Part shown: piece by piece, positions 9,364-18,581 of the stretch | How positions within the stretch are numbered: position 1 is the first letter of the stretch | How the letters are laid out: every line of letters starts with the position of its first letter | Assembly: GCF_014648355.1 (NCBI RefSeq) | Contig: NZ_BMQY01000005.1 | Span: 434,001-498,000, forward strand | Length of the DNA: 64,000 nucleotides | Direction of reading: 5' to 3' | Source of the DNA: Couchioplanes azureus | GTDB lineage: Bacteria > Actinomycetota > Actinomycetes > Mycobacteriales > Micromonosporaceae | Notes under the pieces: model-generated | Seen by the model: only the letters and a program-made list of their open reading frames with translations | What the model was told of the DNA's origin: nothing | Database searches by the model: none | Made by a program: the position numbers and the translations under genes

Positions 9364-10316
9364 TCAGCCGCAGAGTGCCGTGTCGAGGACCTTGAACATT
9401 TCGTGGTTCTGCTTCTCGGTGGTGGGCTGGGACGTCACTGCCACGGCCGCCGCCGGGCCGCCCTCGACGGCGGCGGCGCGGGTCTGATAGCCGGGGATGG
9501 AACCGCCGTGGCCCCAGGCGACGCGCCCGCAGCTCAGCGGGAAGCTGATGAGGCCGAGGCCGTAGCGGGCGCCGGGAAGGACGTCCTTGGTCGCGACCGT
9601 GCGGCGCATCTCGGCGAGCTCGGCCGGCGGCAGGAGCTTGCCCTCGAGCAGCGCGGCGAAGAACCTCCTCAGGTCGGCAGCCCGGCCCGGCGGATCACCC
9701 GCCGCGTGACCTCCTCGGCGACCGGACGGCCGGTCACCTTCTGGACCAGCAGGCCGAGCACCACGTAGTTGGTGTTGCTGTACGCCCAGTCCGTGCCCGG
9801 GGCGAACGTCGCCGTGGAGGCCAGCGCCAGGTCGAGCAGCTCGCGGGGCTCGTAGTAGCGGCTCAGCCGGGCGGAGTCGCCGGCGTCCAGGTGTTCGGTG
9901 TAGTCGGGCAGGCCGCTGGTGTGCTGCAGCAGCTGGCGTACGGTGATGTGCCGCCCGTCGATGCCGTCGCCGCGCAGCAGGCGCGGCAGGTAGGTCTCCA
10001 CCGGCTCGTCCAGGCGGACCTGCCTGCCGGCCACGAGCTGGAGGACCACGACGGCGACGAACGTCTTGGTGTTGCTGCCGATCCGCACCTGGCCGTCGAC
10101 CGGGACCGGCCGGCGGGTGCCCAGCTCGCCGACGCCGGCGACGAGGTCACGGGCGCGCCCGTCGCGGGCCTGCACCGAGGCGAGCGCGCCGGGCCAGCCG
10201 TCCTCGGCGACGGTGCGGCGCAACTCGTCGCGCACGGGATCGCGGGTCGTCGCGCGGGCGGGCGTGGCGGACACCAGGACGGCGAGGGCGGTGACAGCGG
10301 CGGCGTGTCGCAACAT
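9364..10316 (-). pseudogene. Serine hydrolase (beta-lactamase / D,D-carboxypeptidase type), internally deleted
   Basis: The gene starts well: AGGAG before the ATG at 10316 and a signal peptide to ATPARA near residue 23. It then carries the SxxK motif (GSNTKTF), the YxN motif (WAYSNTNY) and, in a different frame at the far end, the HxG motif (WGHGGSIPG). Between VIRRAGLP and DLRRFFAALL near 9675-9690 about 60 residues usual in this family are missing and the frame changes, so a stop follows at 9669. A real deletion is more likely than a one-base read error. Confidence 0.85.
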
Positions 10317-10423
10317 CGATGAGGCTCCTGGAGGATCGCGGGAAACCGACCCCTGAAGCCTCGCGGGACCGGCCCGTCGAATCGATGGGGCTGGCCCGCC
10401 GATCGGGGTGGGGATATCCCCAC

Positions 10424-11383
10424 CTACAGCGCGACCTTGACCGCCGCGGTGAGCACGAGCTGCGCGAGGGCGACCGGCACGAGCACCAGCCAGCAGAGGC
10501 GCTGGAGCTGATCCTCGCGCAGCCGCGGGTACGTCACCCGCAGCCAGATGATCACGAAGGACACCGCGAAGACCTTGAGCAGCGTCCAGAGCCAGCCGAG
10601 CTGCTCGGCGGCCGGGCCGTGCCAGCCGCCGAGGAAGAGCACCGTGGTCAGCGCGGCGATGACGACGATGCCGACGTACTCGGCGAGCAGGAAGAACGCG
10701 AAGCGCAGGCCGCTGTACTCGGTCATGTAGCCGAAGACGAGCTCCGAGTCGGCGATCGGCATGTCGAACGGGGGACGCCGGATCTCGGCCAGGCCCGAGA
10801 CGAAGAAGACCAGCGCGGCCGGCGCCTGCCACAGCAGCCACCACGGCGACCACGCCTCGACGATGCCGGGCAGGCTCAGCGTGCCCGCCGCCATGGCGAC
10901 GCTCGCGGCGGACAGCACCAGCGGGAGCTCGTAGCCGAGCAGCTGCGCGGCGCCGCGCAGGCCGCCGAGCAGGCTGTACTTGTTGGCGGAGGCCCAGGCC
11001 GACATGAGCACCGCCACCACGCCCACGCCCAGCACGGCCAGGACGAAGAACAGGCCCACGTCGAGGGCCTGGGCGACCAGGCCGCCGGGTCCGAGCGGGA
11101 TGGCCAGCAGCACGACGAGGTACGGGAAGAGCGCCACCAGCGGCGCCAGCTGGAACACCCGGCGGTCGGCGTCCCGCGGGACGATGTCCTCCTTCTGCAC
11201 GAACTTCACGCCGTCGGCGACGAGTTGCGCCCAGCCGTGGAAGGCGCCGGCGTACATGGGACCGATCCGGCCCTGCATGTGCGCCATCACCTTGTGCTCG
11301 GCCTGGCCGACGACGAGGGGTAGCACGAGGAAGGCGGCGACGACCGCGACGACCCGTACGGTCAGGTCAAGCCAGAGCGGCAT
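10424..11383 (-). CDS. nuoH: NADH-quinone oxidoreductase subunit H
   Basis: Membrane subunit at the quinone-binding junction of complex I, 319 residues, eight helices. Family blocks are clear: QGRIGPMYAGAFHGWAQLVA then ADGVKF, ASANKYSLLGGLRGAAQ, and RPPFDMPIADSELV with TEYSG. The ATG shares one base with the stop of nuoC (TGATG), fixing the start. In most operons nuoD lies between C and H; here the two genes touch. Confidence 0.96.
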   Translation of the reverse strand: MPLWLDLTVRVVAVVAAFLVLPLVVGQAEHKVMAHMQGRIGPMYAGAFHGWAQLVADGVKFVQKEDIVPRDADRRVFQLAPLVALFPYLVVLLAIPLGPGGLVAQALDVGLFFVLAVLGVGVVAVLMSAWASANKYSLLGGLRGAAQLLGYELPLVLSAASVAMAAGTLSLPGIVEAWSPWWLLWQAPAALVFFVSGLAEIRRPPFDMPIADSELVFGYMTEYSGLRFAFFLLAEYVGIVVIAALTTVLFLGGWHGPAAEQLGWLWTLLKVFAVSFVIIWLRVTYPRLREDQLQRLCWLVLVPVALAQLVLTAAVKVAL

Positions 11384-12063
11384 CAGCTCTCTTCTTTCGC
11401 GGGACGGGCGCGGCGGGCCGGCGGCTCGGGCGGCGGGATCTTGCCCTTCATCGGGCCCCACTCGTGGGGGTCCGGCACGCCGGGCGGTCGCATCGGTGCC
11501 CGCTTGGCCGTCCCGGCCTCGGACTCCCCCGGCTCCTTCGCGCCCGGCCAGGCCTTCGCCACCCGGGAGGCGAGCACGAACTCCTTGCGCAGCGGATGCC
11601 CCTCGAAGGCCGGCGGCAGGAGCAGCGGGCGCAGGTCCGGGTGCCGGGCGAAGCCGATCCCGAACATCTCGTGGGTCTCCCGCTCGTGCCAGGCGGCGCC
11701 CGGGAAGAGGTCGACCACCGACTCGAGCACCGGGTTGTCGCGGGGCACCCGGGCCCGGATCAGCAGGCCGTGCTTGCGCCGGGTGGACCACAGGTGCGCC
11801 ACCACGGTGAAGCCCTCGTCCAGCTCGTCCACCGCCGACAGCCAGTCGAAGAAGTCGCAGCCGAGCGCGGCGGGATCCCGCACCGCCTCGACGGCCGCCC
11901 ACCACAGCGCGGCCGGCACGTCGACGACCGCCCGTTCGTGGCCCGGCCCGCCGCCGGACACCCCCGCGGTGAGCGCCGAGGGATCCACGGGGGTCACGGC
12001 ATCGGCGGCTGTCAGCAGCGCGACGAGCCGCTCGCCGACCTCTTCGGGCGTCATACCGCCCAT
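11383..12063 (-). CDS. nuoC: NADH-quinone oxidoreductase subunit C
   Basis: 30-kDa-type hydrophilic subunit of complex I, 226 residues. The signature region ERETHEMFGIGFARHPDLR followed by FEGHPLRKEF is complete. The last 40 residues are a Pro/Lys/Arg-rich tail. The start at 12063 has AGGA seven bases upstream; an alternative ATG three codons later (12054) is possible. It is not fused to NuoD. Confidence 0.94.
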   Translation of the reverse strand: MGGMTPEEVGERLVALLTAADAVTPVDPSALTAGVSGGGPGHERAVVDVPAALWWAAVEAVRDPAALGCDFFDWLSAVDELDEGFTVVAHLWSTRRKHGLLIRARVPRDNPVLESVVDLFPGAAWHERETHEMFGIGFARHPDLRPLLLPPAFEGHPLRKEFVLASRVAKAWPGAKEPGESEAGTAKRAPMRPPGVPDPHEWGPMKGKIPPPEPPARRARPAKEES

Positions 12064-12178
12064 CCTATGATCCTGCCGGGCCGGCGCCCCCGACGCGGCG
12101 CAACCATCGAGCCGGCCCGCGCGTGTAGTCGCCGTGACATCCCCGGGCATCAGCCTCAGATCGGAGCCGTTCACCGCC

Positions 12179-12688
12179 GTGACAGCAACCCCGGTGTCGT
12201 TCGACGAGCTGTACGCCGCGCACTACGCCGACCTGGTGGTGCAGCTGTACGCGTACTTCGGCGACCGGCAGGAGGCGCAGGACGTGGTCCAGGAGGCGTT
12301 CTGCCGCGCCCTCGCGCGCTGGCGGACCGTCTCCCGGTACGACGACCCGGTGAGCTGGGTGCGCCGGGTGGCCTGGAACCTCGCCGTGAGCGGGTGGCGC
12401 CGGCGGCGGACCGCGCTGAACTTCCTGCGCCGGCAGCGGACGGGCGAGGACCGGGTCGACGGGCCCGGCCCGGAGCGGGTCGCCCTCGTCGCCGCGCTGG
12501 CCACCCTGCCGGCGACCCAGCGGCGGGCGATGGTCCTGCACTACCTGGCCGACCTGACGATCGCCGAGATCGCCGCGCGCGAGGGCGCCGCCGAGGGAAC
12601 GGTGAAGTCCTGGCTGCACCGGGCACGGACCGCCCTCGCGGCCGAGCTGAACGCCGGCCCGACCACCGAAGAGGTGCGCAATGCCTGA
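12179..12688 (+). CDS. ECF RNA polymerase sigma factor, SigE-like family
   Basis: 169 residues from a GTG at 12179; an in-frame GTG at 12134 would add 15 residues. Region 2 is seen in FDELYAAHYADLVVQLYAYF and DVVQEAFCRALARW, region 4 in LPATQRRAMVLHYLADLTIA with a helix-turn-helix ending in GTVKSWLHRAR. It redirects RNA polymerase to a special promoter set. Its last 8 bp overlap the next gene, which may encode its partner. It divides nuoC from nuoB. Confidence 0.92.
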   Translation: MTATPVSFDELYAAHYADLVVQLYAYFGDRQEAQDVVQEAFCRALARWRTVSRYDDPVSWVRRVAWNLAVSGWRRRRTALNFLRRQRTGEDRVDGPGPERVALVAALATLPATQRRAMVLHYLADLTIAEIAAREGAAEGTVKSWLHRARTALAAELNAGPTTEEVRNA

Positions 12689-13661
12689 CCAGTTCGAGGC
12701 TCTCTTCGCCGGCCTGCGCGCCGAGACCCTGCCGCGGGTACGCCCGCCCGGCCCCGTCGCGGCGCGCGGCACGGTCCGGCGGCGGCGCACGACCAGGACC
12801 GTGGTCGCGGCGTCCGCCGTGCTGGCCGTCGCGGGCACCGTGGCCGCCGTCGGGCTGCCCAGGCACCAGGAGACGCCCGCGGAGCGGCACGACCGGCTCA
12901 CCGCCGCGGCCCGCAGGGCGGCCGGCGAGCAGGGAACGGCGCCGAACGGCCGGATACTCGTCGGTCCCGTGACGCCGGGGAGCACCGAACGCTTCCCCGA
13001 TCTCTCCGCCGGCAGCTACACGCTGGCGGTGGCCTGCGCGGGCTCCGGGACGCTGACCGTGAGCGTGACGCTGAGCGCCGCCGCCGGCTCCACCGACCTG
13101 GGCGGTCAGGTGGCGTCGTGTGCCCTCGAACCGAGGGCGGCGAGGATGGAGATCCGACTGCCGGTCGATGGTGAGCTGACGGTCGGCCTCCGGGGGGACC
13201 CGGCGGCCGCAGAGGCGGTCTACTCCGTGATGGTCGCCCCGGACGAGGCGGCGGACCGGGCCGTACCCGTCGACCCGCAATCGGTGTGGAATGCCGACCG
13301 GGCGGCGCAGCTGCTCGTCGCGAGCGGCCTGTCCCGGCCGGAGCGGATGACCACCGAGCGGCCCGGCGGGTCGACGACGCAGCGGGTCGAGCGGACCGCG
13401 AGCTACGAGCTGCGCATGGTCTGCGCGGGCCTGGGGAACGTCACCGTGACCGTCAGGCCGGCGGTCGCCGAGAACCCCCTGCGTCCCCGTGCGGGCACGC
13501 TGCTGTCCGAGACCGTCGCCTGCACCGACGTGGATCCGCAGGTGGTCTACGCCGGCAGCGCGCTCGAGCTGACGGAGGACACCGAGGTTCAGGTGTCGAT
13601 CACGGCGGACGAGCAGGCCAGCAACCGGGCCGGCTTCGCGTACGCGCTCGACCCGGCCTGA
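12681..13661 (+). CDS. Membrane-anchored hypothetical protein coupled to the sigma factor
   Basis: 326 residues. An N-terminal cytoplasmic stretch of about 40 residues is followed by one membrane helix (VVAASAVLAVAGTVAAVGL, about 41-59) and a large outer part with two similar halves, each containing a YxLxxxCAGxG-like stretch (SYTLAVACAGSGTLTVSV; SYELRMVCAGLGNVTVTV). The 8-bp overlap with the sigma gene and the topology suggest an anti-sigma or sensor protein, but no known anti-sigma zinc motif is present. Confidence 0.85.
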   Translation: MPDQFEALFAGLRAETLPRVRPPGPVAARGTVRRRRTTRTVVAASAVLAVAGTVAAVGLPRHQETPAERHDRLTAAARRAAGEQGTAPNGRILVGPVTPGSTERFPDLSAGSYTLAVACAGSGTLTVSVTLSAAAGSTDLGGQVASCALEPRAARMEIRLPVDGELTVGLRGDPAAAEAVYSVMVAPDEAADRAVPVDPQSVWNADRAAQLLVASGLSRPERMTTERPGGSTTQRVERTASYELRMVCAGLGNVTVTVRPAVAENPLRPRAGTLLSETVACTDVDPQVVYAGSALELTEDTEVQVSITADEQASNRAGFAYALDPA

Positions 13662-13665
13662 CGCC

Positions 13666-14970
13666 TCACTCCAGGCCGGGGAGGCGGCCGTTGCGGAACA
13701 GGTCGACGAAGTCCTGGTGGTCCTCGCGGGCCTGGTCGCCGTACGCGTGGGCGAAGTCGACCAGCAGGCGCACGAAGCCGGCCTCGTCGGACTCCACGGC
13801 CGCCACGATCGCCTCCTCGGTGGAGAAGTCGACCAGGTCGTGACTGGACTCGTCGTCGGCCACGGAGTGCATCCGGGCCACCGCGCGGCCCAGGTCGGCC
13901 AGGACCGCGGTGAGCTGCTCGGGCTCGTTGACGTCGGACCAGTCGAGGTCGTTGGCGTACGGGGACACCTCGGCGACCAGCTGGCCCACCCCGTCGAGCT
14001 CGGTGAAGCCCAGCCAGGGGTCGGCGTGCGCCTGCAGAGCGCGCTGCGACTCGGCGGTGCGGTGACCCTGGTGGCGGAAGTAGCCGCGGACCCGCTCGTC
14101 GTCGATCCACCGCGCCACGGCCGGCACCTGCGCCTGCTTCATGTAGATGATGACGTCGTTCTCCAGCGCCTGGGTGTGCCCCTCGAGCAGCAGGTTGTAC
14201 GACGGCAGCCCGGCCGACCCGATGCCGACGCCCTTGCGCAGCTTGATGTCCTTGATCGTGGTGGACACGCCGTCACCCTTCGACGGCAGCGTGCCCAGGT
14301 AGCGGTGGAAGGCCTCGGTCACCGCGGCCACGGTCGCCTCGTCGACCTCGTAGACGCCGTCGCCGAGGGAGAACCGGCGCTCGTAGTCGTCGATCGTGGT
14401 CTGCCCGGCCAGCAGGGCGACCCGGGTGTTGAGCCGCGCCTCCTGGAGCACCCGGCGCAGCACGCCGGTGGCGTTGTCGAGGGTGATCGACCCGATCGCG
14501 TCGTCCCCGCCGCGCGCGATGGCCCGCAGCTCGGTCAGGTACGCCCCGGCGAACGTGGTGACCAGCCCGGTGATGACCTCGTCGGAGAGCGCCTTGCTGT
14601 AGCCGATCAGGGCCACGCTGGCGCAGAGGCGCTTGAGGTCCCAGAGGAACGGGCCGACGTACGCCTCGTCGAAGTCGTTGACGTTGAAGACCAGCTGGCC
14701 CGAGGAGTTCATGTAGGTGCCGAAGTTCTCGGCGTGCAGGTCGCCGTGGATCCACACCCGGCTGGTCCGCGCGTCGAGGAAGCTGTCGTCGGCGTAGGCG
14801 CCGGCCATGTCGGCGTAGAAGAGCGAGGCGCTGCCCCGGTAGAACGCGAACGGCGAGGACGCCATCTTGCGGAACTTGCGCCGGAAGGCCGACGGGTCGA
14901 CCGCCATCAGCTCGCCGAATTCCCTGGTCAGGACGTCGATGATGAAGTCGGAGCGCGGCTGGTCACCCAT
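13666..14970 (-). CDS. DUF2252 family protein
   Basis: 434 residues, normal for the family. The kinase-like block WIHGDLHAENFGTY (about residue 72) and NVNDFDEAYVGPFLWDLKRL are typical; these resemble the catalytic and metal-binding loops of aminoglycoside-phosphotransferase folds, but the substrate is unknown. Convergent with the preceding gene, ending only 4 bp from it. Located between nuoC and nuoB. Confidence 0.9.
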   Translation of the reverse strand: MGDQPRSDFIIDVLTREFGELMAVDPSAFRRKFRKMASSPFAFYRGSASLFYADMAGAYADDSFLDARTSRVWIHGDLHAENFGTYMNSSGQLVFNVNDFDEAYVGPFLWDLKRLCASVALIGYSKALSDEVITGLVTTFAGAYLTELRAIARGGDDAIGSITLDNATGVLRRVLQEARLNTRVALLAGQTTIDDYERRFSLGDGVYEVDEATVAAVTEAFHRYLGTLPSKGDGVSTTIKDIKLRKGVGIGSAGLPSYNLLLEGHTQALENDVIIYMKQAQVPAVARWIDDERVRGYFRHQGHRTAESQRALQAHADPWLGFTELDGVGQLVAEVSPYANDLDWSDVNEPEQLTAVLADLGRAVARMHSVADDESSHDLVDFSTEEAIVAAVESDEAGFVRLLVDFAHAYGDQAREDHQDFVDLFRNGRLPGLE

Positions 14971-15003
14971 GTTGCGCAGCGTAGACCGGCGAGGCGAGCC
15001 CTG

Positions 15004-15591
15004 TCAGGCGGGCGGGCGGACGACCGGGGCGGTCAGCGAGGCGGCGTCCCGCGCGGGCGCGGAGGAATCCGGCGGACCGGGCACCAGGGCGGCGCCGGAG
15101 CGCAGCGGGTCGGGACGGGACACGCCGCCCGGGCCCGACCGCTCGGCGGCGATCTTCTCCTGCAGGCGCAGGATGCCGTGCAGCAGCGCCTCCGGCCGCG
15201 GCGGGCAGCCCGGCACGTACACGTCGACCGGGATGAGCTGGTCGACACCCTTGGTCACCGAGTACGAGTCCCAGTACGGGCCGCCGGAGTTGGCGCAGGA
15301 GCCGAAGGAGATCACGTACTTGGGCTCGGGCATCTGGTCGTAGAGCCGCTTGATCGCCGGGGCCATCTTGTCGGTGACCGTGCCGGAGACGACCATCAGG
15401 TCGGCCTGGCGCGGGCCGTGCGCGAACGGGATCACGCCCATCCGGATGAAGTCGTGCCGGCTCATGCTGGTCGCGATGAACTCGATGGCGCAGCACGCGA
15501 GACCGAAGTTGAAGACCCACAGCGAGTAGCGGCGCCCCCAGTTCAGCACGAACTTGATGGGCTCGCCGAGGACTCCTGGCAGACCGGCCAC
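15004..15591 (-). CDS. nuoB: NADH-quinone oxidoreductase subunit B
   Basis: Carries the terminal iron-sulfur cluster N2 that reduces quinone. 195 residues with all four ligand cysteines: Cys33-Cys34 (GLACCAIEF), Cys99 (FGSCANSGG) and Cys129 (VPGCPPRPE). The C-terminal 45 residues are a Pro/Ala-rich tail. The GTG at 15591 begins directly before the family core. It lies just downstream of a gamma-glutamyltransferase gene on the same strand; nuoA is not next to it. Confidence 0.95.
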   Translation of the reverse strand: MAGLPGVLGEPIKFVLNWGRRYSLWVFNFGLACCAIEFIATSMSRHDFIRMGVIPFAHGPRQADLMVVSGTVTDKMAPAIKRLYDQMPEPKYVISFGSCANSGGPYWDSYSVTKGVDQLIPVDVYVPGCPPRPEALLHGILRLQEKIAAERSGPGGVSRPDPLRSGAALVPGPPDSSAPARDAASLTAPVVRPPA

Positions 15592-15617
15592 GCCGCCCAA
15601 CCTACCCTGCGGCCGGC

Positions 15618-17036
15618 TCAGAGCAGCACTCCGACCCCGTCCCGGCGGGGGTCGCCCGCAGCGCCGCCGACCCCCACCGCCGTGACGCCGCCGAAGTAGT
15701 GGTCGATCTCCGCCCATTCGTGGACGAGCCAGCCCACCTCGGCCAGCGCCTCCAGCTCGTCGCGGCGGCAGCCCGGCTCGGCGTGCACCGTGTCGTCCAC
15801 GACGTGGAAGCGGGGCCGCGCGATCGCCGTCGGCATGTCCAGCCCGTCGACCAGGACGCCGATCAGCGTGTCGATCAGCGCGGTCCGGATGCGCGACGCC
15901 CCGGCCGACCCGATCGCCACGGCCAGGGCGCCGGTGGAGTCGATGACCACCAGCGGGCACATGTTCGACGACATCCGCCGCCCGGGCGCCAGGTCGGTGG
16001 TGATCAGCTCGCCCTCGCCGAGCATGGAGTTGAGGTTGATGCCGAGCCCGGGCAGCCAGACCGCCGCGCCGAGGCCCAGCGTCGTCGTGATCACGCAGGC
16101 GTTGCCCTCCGCGTCCACCACCGAGACGTTGGTGGTGTCGCCGATCTTCTGCCGCCCCCGGTCGCGCAGCGCCGCCGCCAGGGTGACCGCCCGCTCCGGG
16201 CGCGGCAGGCAGGCCAGGGAGGCGGGCAGCGCCGCGATCGTGTCGACCGTGCGGTTGAGGTCGTGGCGGGCCCGCACCCGGTACGAGCCGAGCGCCGCAT
16301 GGTCGACCGGCGTCTCCAGCACCCGGTACGCGGCGAGGTCGCGCGGGCCCAGCGCGCCGCCCGCCGCCCGTACGGTGTCGACCATCAGGGCCGCGTACGC
16401 GCCGGTGTAGAACAGGGCCGGGCCCTGCGCGGCCAGGGCCTCGAACGCCGCCGCCAGCCCGGGGTGGAAAAGCCGGTCACCGCCGCGCAGCAGGTGCCCG
16501 CCGGGCGCGTAGATCGCGGCACCGTCCCCGTGCGCGAGGGCGGGGGCGCAGGCGGCGAGCGTCCGCGCGTGCGCCGGGGGAAGCTCCACGCCCGAGACTG
16601 CCAGCTCGTACGCGGGTGCCACGAGCGACTCCCACGGCAGGCGCCCCCAGCGGCGGTGCACCTCGCCGCAGCCGGCGGGCACGCCGGGCACCGCGACGCT
16701 CGCTCCGCCGATGGAGTAGACCTGCGGCACGCCCCCGAAGAACACGTCGACCGCGACCATCGGGCCCGGGCTGCGGTCGCCGTCCGTCCCCGGCACCGAG
16801 ACGAAGAAGTCGAGGCAGGTCACCTCGCCCGAGGCGGCGTCGAAGTACGTCGCGAAGCCGCCACCGCCGAGTCCGGTGTAGACCGTCTCGGCGGCACACG
16901 TGGCGAACACCGCGGCCACCGCGGCGTCGGCCGCCGTGCCCCCGGCCCGCAGGATCCGCAGCCCGGCCGCGGCCGTCGCCGGGTGGCTGGCGGCGACCCC
17001 CGCCGCGATGCGCCCCGTCCGTGGGGATGTCTCCAT
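15618..17036 (-). CDS. Gamma-glutamyltransferase family protein
   Basis: 472 residues, N-terminal nucleophile hydrolase that autocleaves and then moves or hydrolyses gamma-glutamyl groups. The nucleophile is the Thr in GDTTNVSVVDAEGN near residue 300; GLGGGGFATYF and SSNMCPLVVID with GSAGASRI are other family blocks. The helper region before the Thr is somewhat unusual (RHDLNRTVDTIAALP), so substrate choice may differ from classical Ggt. No signal peptide is evident. Confidence 0.88.
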   Translation of the reverse strand: METSPRTGRIAAGVAASHPATAAAGLRILRAGGTAADAAVAAVFATCAAETVYTGLGGGGFATYFDAASGEVTCLDFFVSVPGTDGDRSPGPMVAVDVFFGGVPQVYSIGGASVAVPGVPAGCGEVHRRWGRLPWESLVAPAYELAVSGVELPPAHARTLAACAPALAHGDGAAIYAPGGHLLRGGDRLFHPGLAAAFEALAAQGPALFYTGAYAALMVDTVRAAGGALGPRDLAAYRVLETPVDHAALGSYRVRARHDLNRTVDTIAALPASLACLPRPERAVTLAAALRDRGRQKIGDTTNVSVVDAEGNACVITTTLGLGAAVWLPGLGINLNSMLGEGELITTDLAPGRRMSSNMCPLVVIDSTGALAVAIGSAGASRIRTALIDTLIGVLVDGLDMPTAIARPRFHVVDDTVHAEPGCRRDELEALAEVGWLVHEWAEIDHYFGGVTAVGVGGAAGDPRRDGVGVLL

Positions 17037-17056
17037 CCGCGAAGCGTAGGGGAGGT

Positions 17057-17398
17057 TCAGACTCCGGGACGACCGTCCGTCCCTCCCCCGGGCATCCATC
17101 CCGCCCGCGCCATGTCGACGCGGTCACCCTTCAGGGGTACGCCCTCGCTCAGCAACCGCCGGCGCGCCTCCCGCTCGTGCCCCGGAGGCAGCCGGCCGGC
17201 GCTGGTCACCACGCGGTGCCAGGGCACCCCGCCGCCGTGGCGCGCCATGATGGTTCCCACCTGGCGGGCCGAGTTGCGCCCGGACACCTCGGCGAGGGCG
17301 TCGGCCACCGCGCCGTACGACATGACCCTGCCCTCGGGGATGCTCTCCACGAGCCGCAGCACCTCTTCGACGTACTCCTGCGGTGTCACGATCGCCAC
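17057..17398 (-). CDS. Alkyltransferase-like protein (MGMT-related, non-catalytic)
   Basis: 113 residues, one DNA-binding domain of the O6-alkylguanine methyltransferase type. The active-site motif PCHRV is replaced by PWHRVV, the mark of alkyltransferase-like proteins that bind alkylated guanine and hand it to nucleotide excision repair. GRVMSYGAVADALAE and RQVGTIMARHGGGVPWHR, the helix-turn-helix region, are present. GTG at 17398 chosen; GTG at 17389 is possible. Confidence 0.88.
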   Translation of the reverse strand: MAIVTPQEYVEEVLRLVESIPEGRVMSYGAVADALAEVSGRNSARQVGTIMARHGGGVPWHRVVTSAGRLPPGHEREARRRLLSEGVPLKGDRVDMARAGWMPGGGTDGRPGV

Positions 17399-17441
17399 GA
17401 TATGGGATCCGCGCCGTGGCCCGCGGACCCCGGCGAGCAGA

Positions 17442-18563
17442 ATGGTGCAGGTGCGCGAAGAGGTGACCGATGCCCGCCGCGTCGTGGTGAAGGTGGGTTC
17501 CTCCTCGCTGACCACGGCCGCCGGCGGGATCGACGAGCAGCGCGTCGACGCCCTGGTCGACGTGCTCGGCAGCCATGCCGCCCGGGGCCGGGAGGTCGTG
17601 CTGGTCTCCAGCGGCGCGATCGCCGCCGGGTTGGCCCCGCTCAAGCTGCGCCGGCGACCGCGCGACCTGGCGACCCAGCAGGCCGCGGCCTCGGTCGGCC
17701 AGGGCATGCTGATCGGACGGTACGCGGCCGGCTTCGCCCGGCACGGGCTGACCGTGGGCCAGGTGCTGCTCACCGTCGACGACGTGACCCGGCGGGCGCA
17801 CTACCGCAACGCCTACCGGACGCTGCGCAAGCTGCTCGACCTCGGCGCGCTCCCGATCGTCAACGAGAACGACACCGTCGCCACCGACGAGATCCGGTTC
17901 GGCGACAACGACCGGCTCGCCGCGCTGGTCGCCGCGCTCGTCCAGGCCGACCTGCTCGTGCTGCTCTCCGACGTGGATGCCCTCTACACCGGCGACCCGG
18001 CGGACCCGGCGTCCCGGCGCGTCGGCGCCGTGCGCGACGACGCCGACCTGGCCGGCATCGCTGTCGGTGCCGCCGGCCGCGCCGGCGTCGGCACGGGTGG
18101 CATGGTGACCAAGGTCGAGGCCGCCCGGATCGCCACCGGCTTCGGCATCCCCGTGGTGCTGACCGCCGCGCCGCTGGCCGGACCGGCCCTGGACGGCGAC
18201 GAGGTCGGCACGCTCTTCCACCCGGCCGCCCAACGGCCCGCCGCCAGGCTCTTCTGGCTGGCGCACGCGACCTCGCCGCGCGGGCGGCTGCACCTCGACC
18301 CCGGCGCCGTCGCCGCGGTGGTCGCCCGCCGCAAGTCGCTGCTGCCCGCCGGCATCACCGCGGTGGACGGCTCCTTCTCCGCCGGCGACCCCGTCGACCT
18401 GGTCGACGCCGGGTCGGGCGCCCCGATCGCCCGGGGGCTGGTGAACTACGACGCCGTCGAGCTCCCCGCCCTGCTCGGGCGCTCCACGCCGGAGCTGGCG
18501 GCGGCCCTCGGGCCGGGATATGAACGTGAGGTCGTGCACCGCGACGACCTGGTCCTCCTCTAG
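17442..18563 (+). CDS. proB: Glutamate 5-kinase
   Basis: First step of proline synthesis, making gamma-glutamyl phosphate from glutamate and ATP. 373 residues, full length: amino acid kinase domain (VVVKVGSSSLTTAAGG, SSGAIAAGL, PIVNENDTVATDEIRFGDND, GTGGMVTKVEAA) and a C-terminal PUA domain (about 275-370). ATG at 17442 with a possible GTG at 17451. The stop is 18 bp before proA. Confidence 0.95.
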   Translation: MVQVREEVTDARRVVVKVGSSSLTTAAGGIDEQRVDALVDVLGSHAARGREVVLVSSGAIAAGLAPLKLRRRPRDLATQQAAASVGQGMLIGRYAAGFARHGLTVGQVLLTVDDVTRRAHYRNAYRTLRKLLDLGALPIVNENDTVATDEIRFGDNDRLAALVAALVQADLLVLLSDVDALYTGDPADPASRRVGAVRDDADLAGIAVGAAGRAGVGTGGMVTKVEAARIATGFGIPVVLTAAPLAGPALDGDEVGTLFHPAAQRPAARLFWLAHATSPRGRLHLDPGAVAAVVARRKSLLPAGITAVDGSFSAGDPVDLVDAGSGAPIARGLVNYDAVELPALLGRSTPELAAALGPGYEREVVHRDDLVLL

Positions 18564-18581
18564 ACCTCCCAGGAGCTCACC

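Noticed and set aside
15618..17036. Possible part of a glutathione or capsule operon
   Set aside because: No partner genes for either are adjacent; only the enzyme family can be stated.
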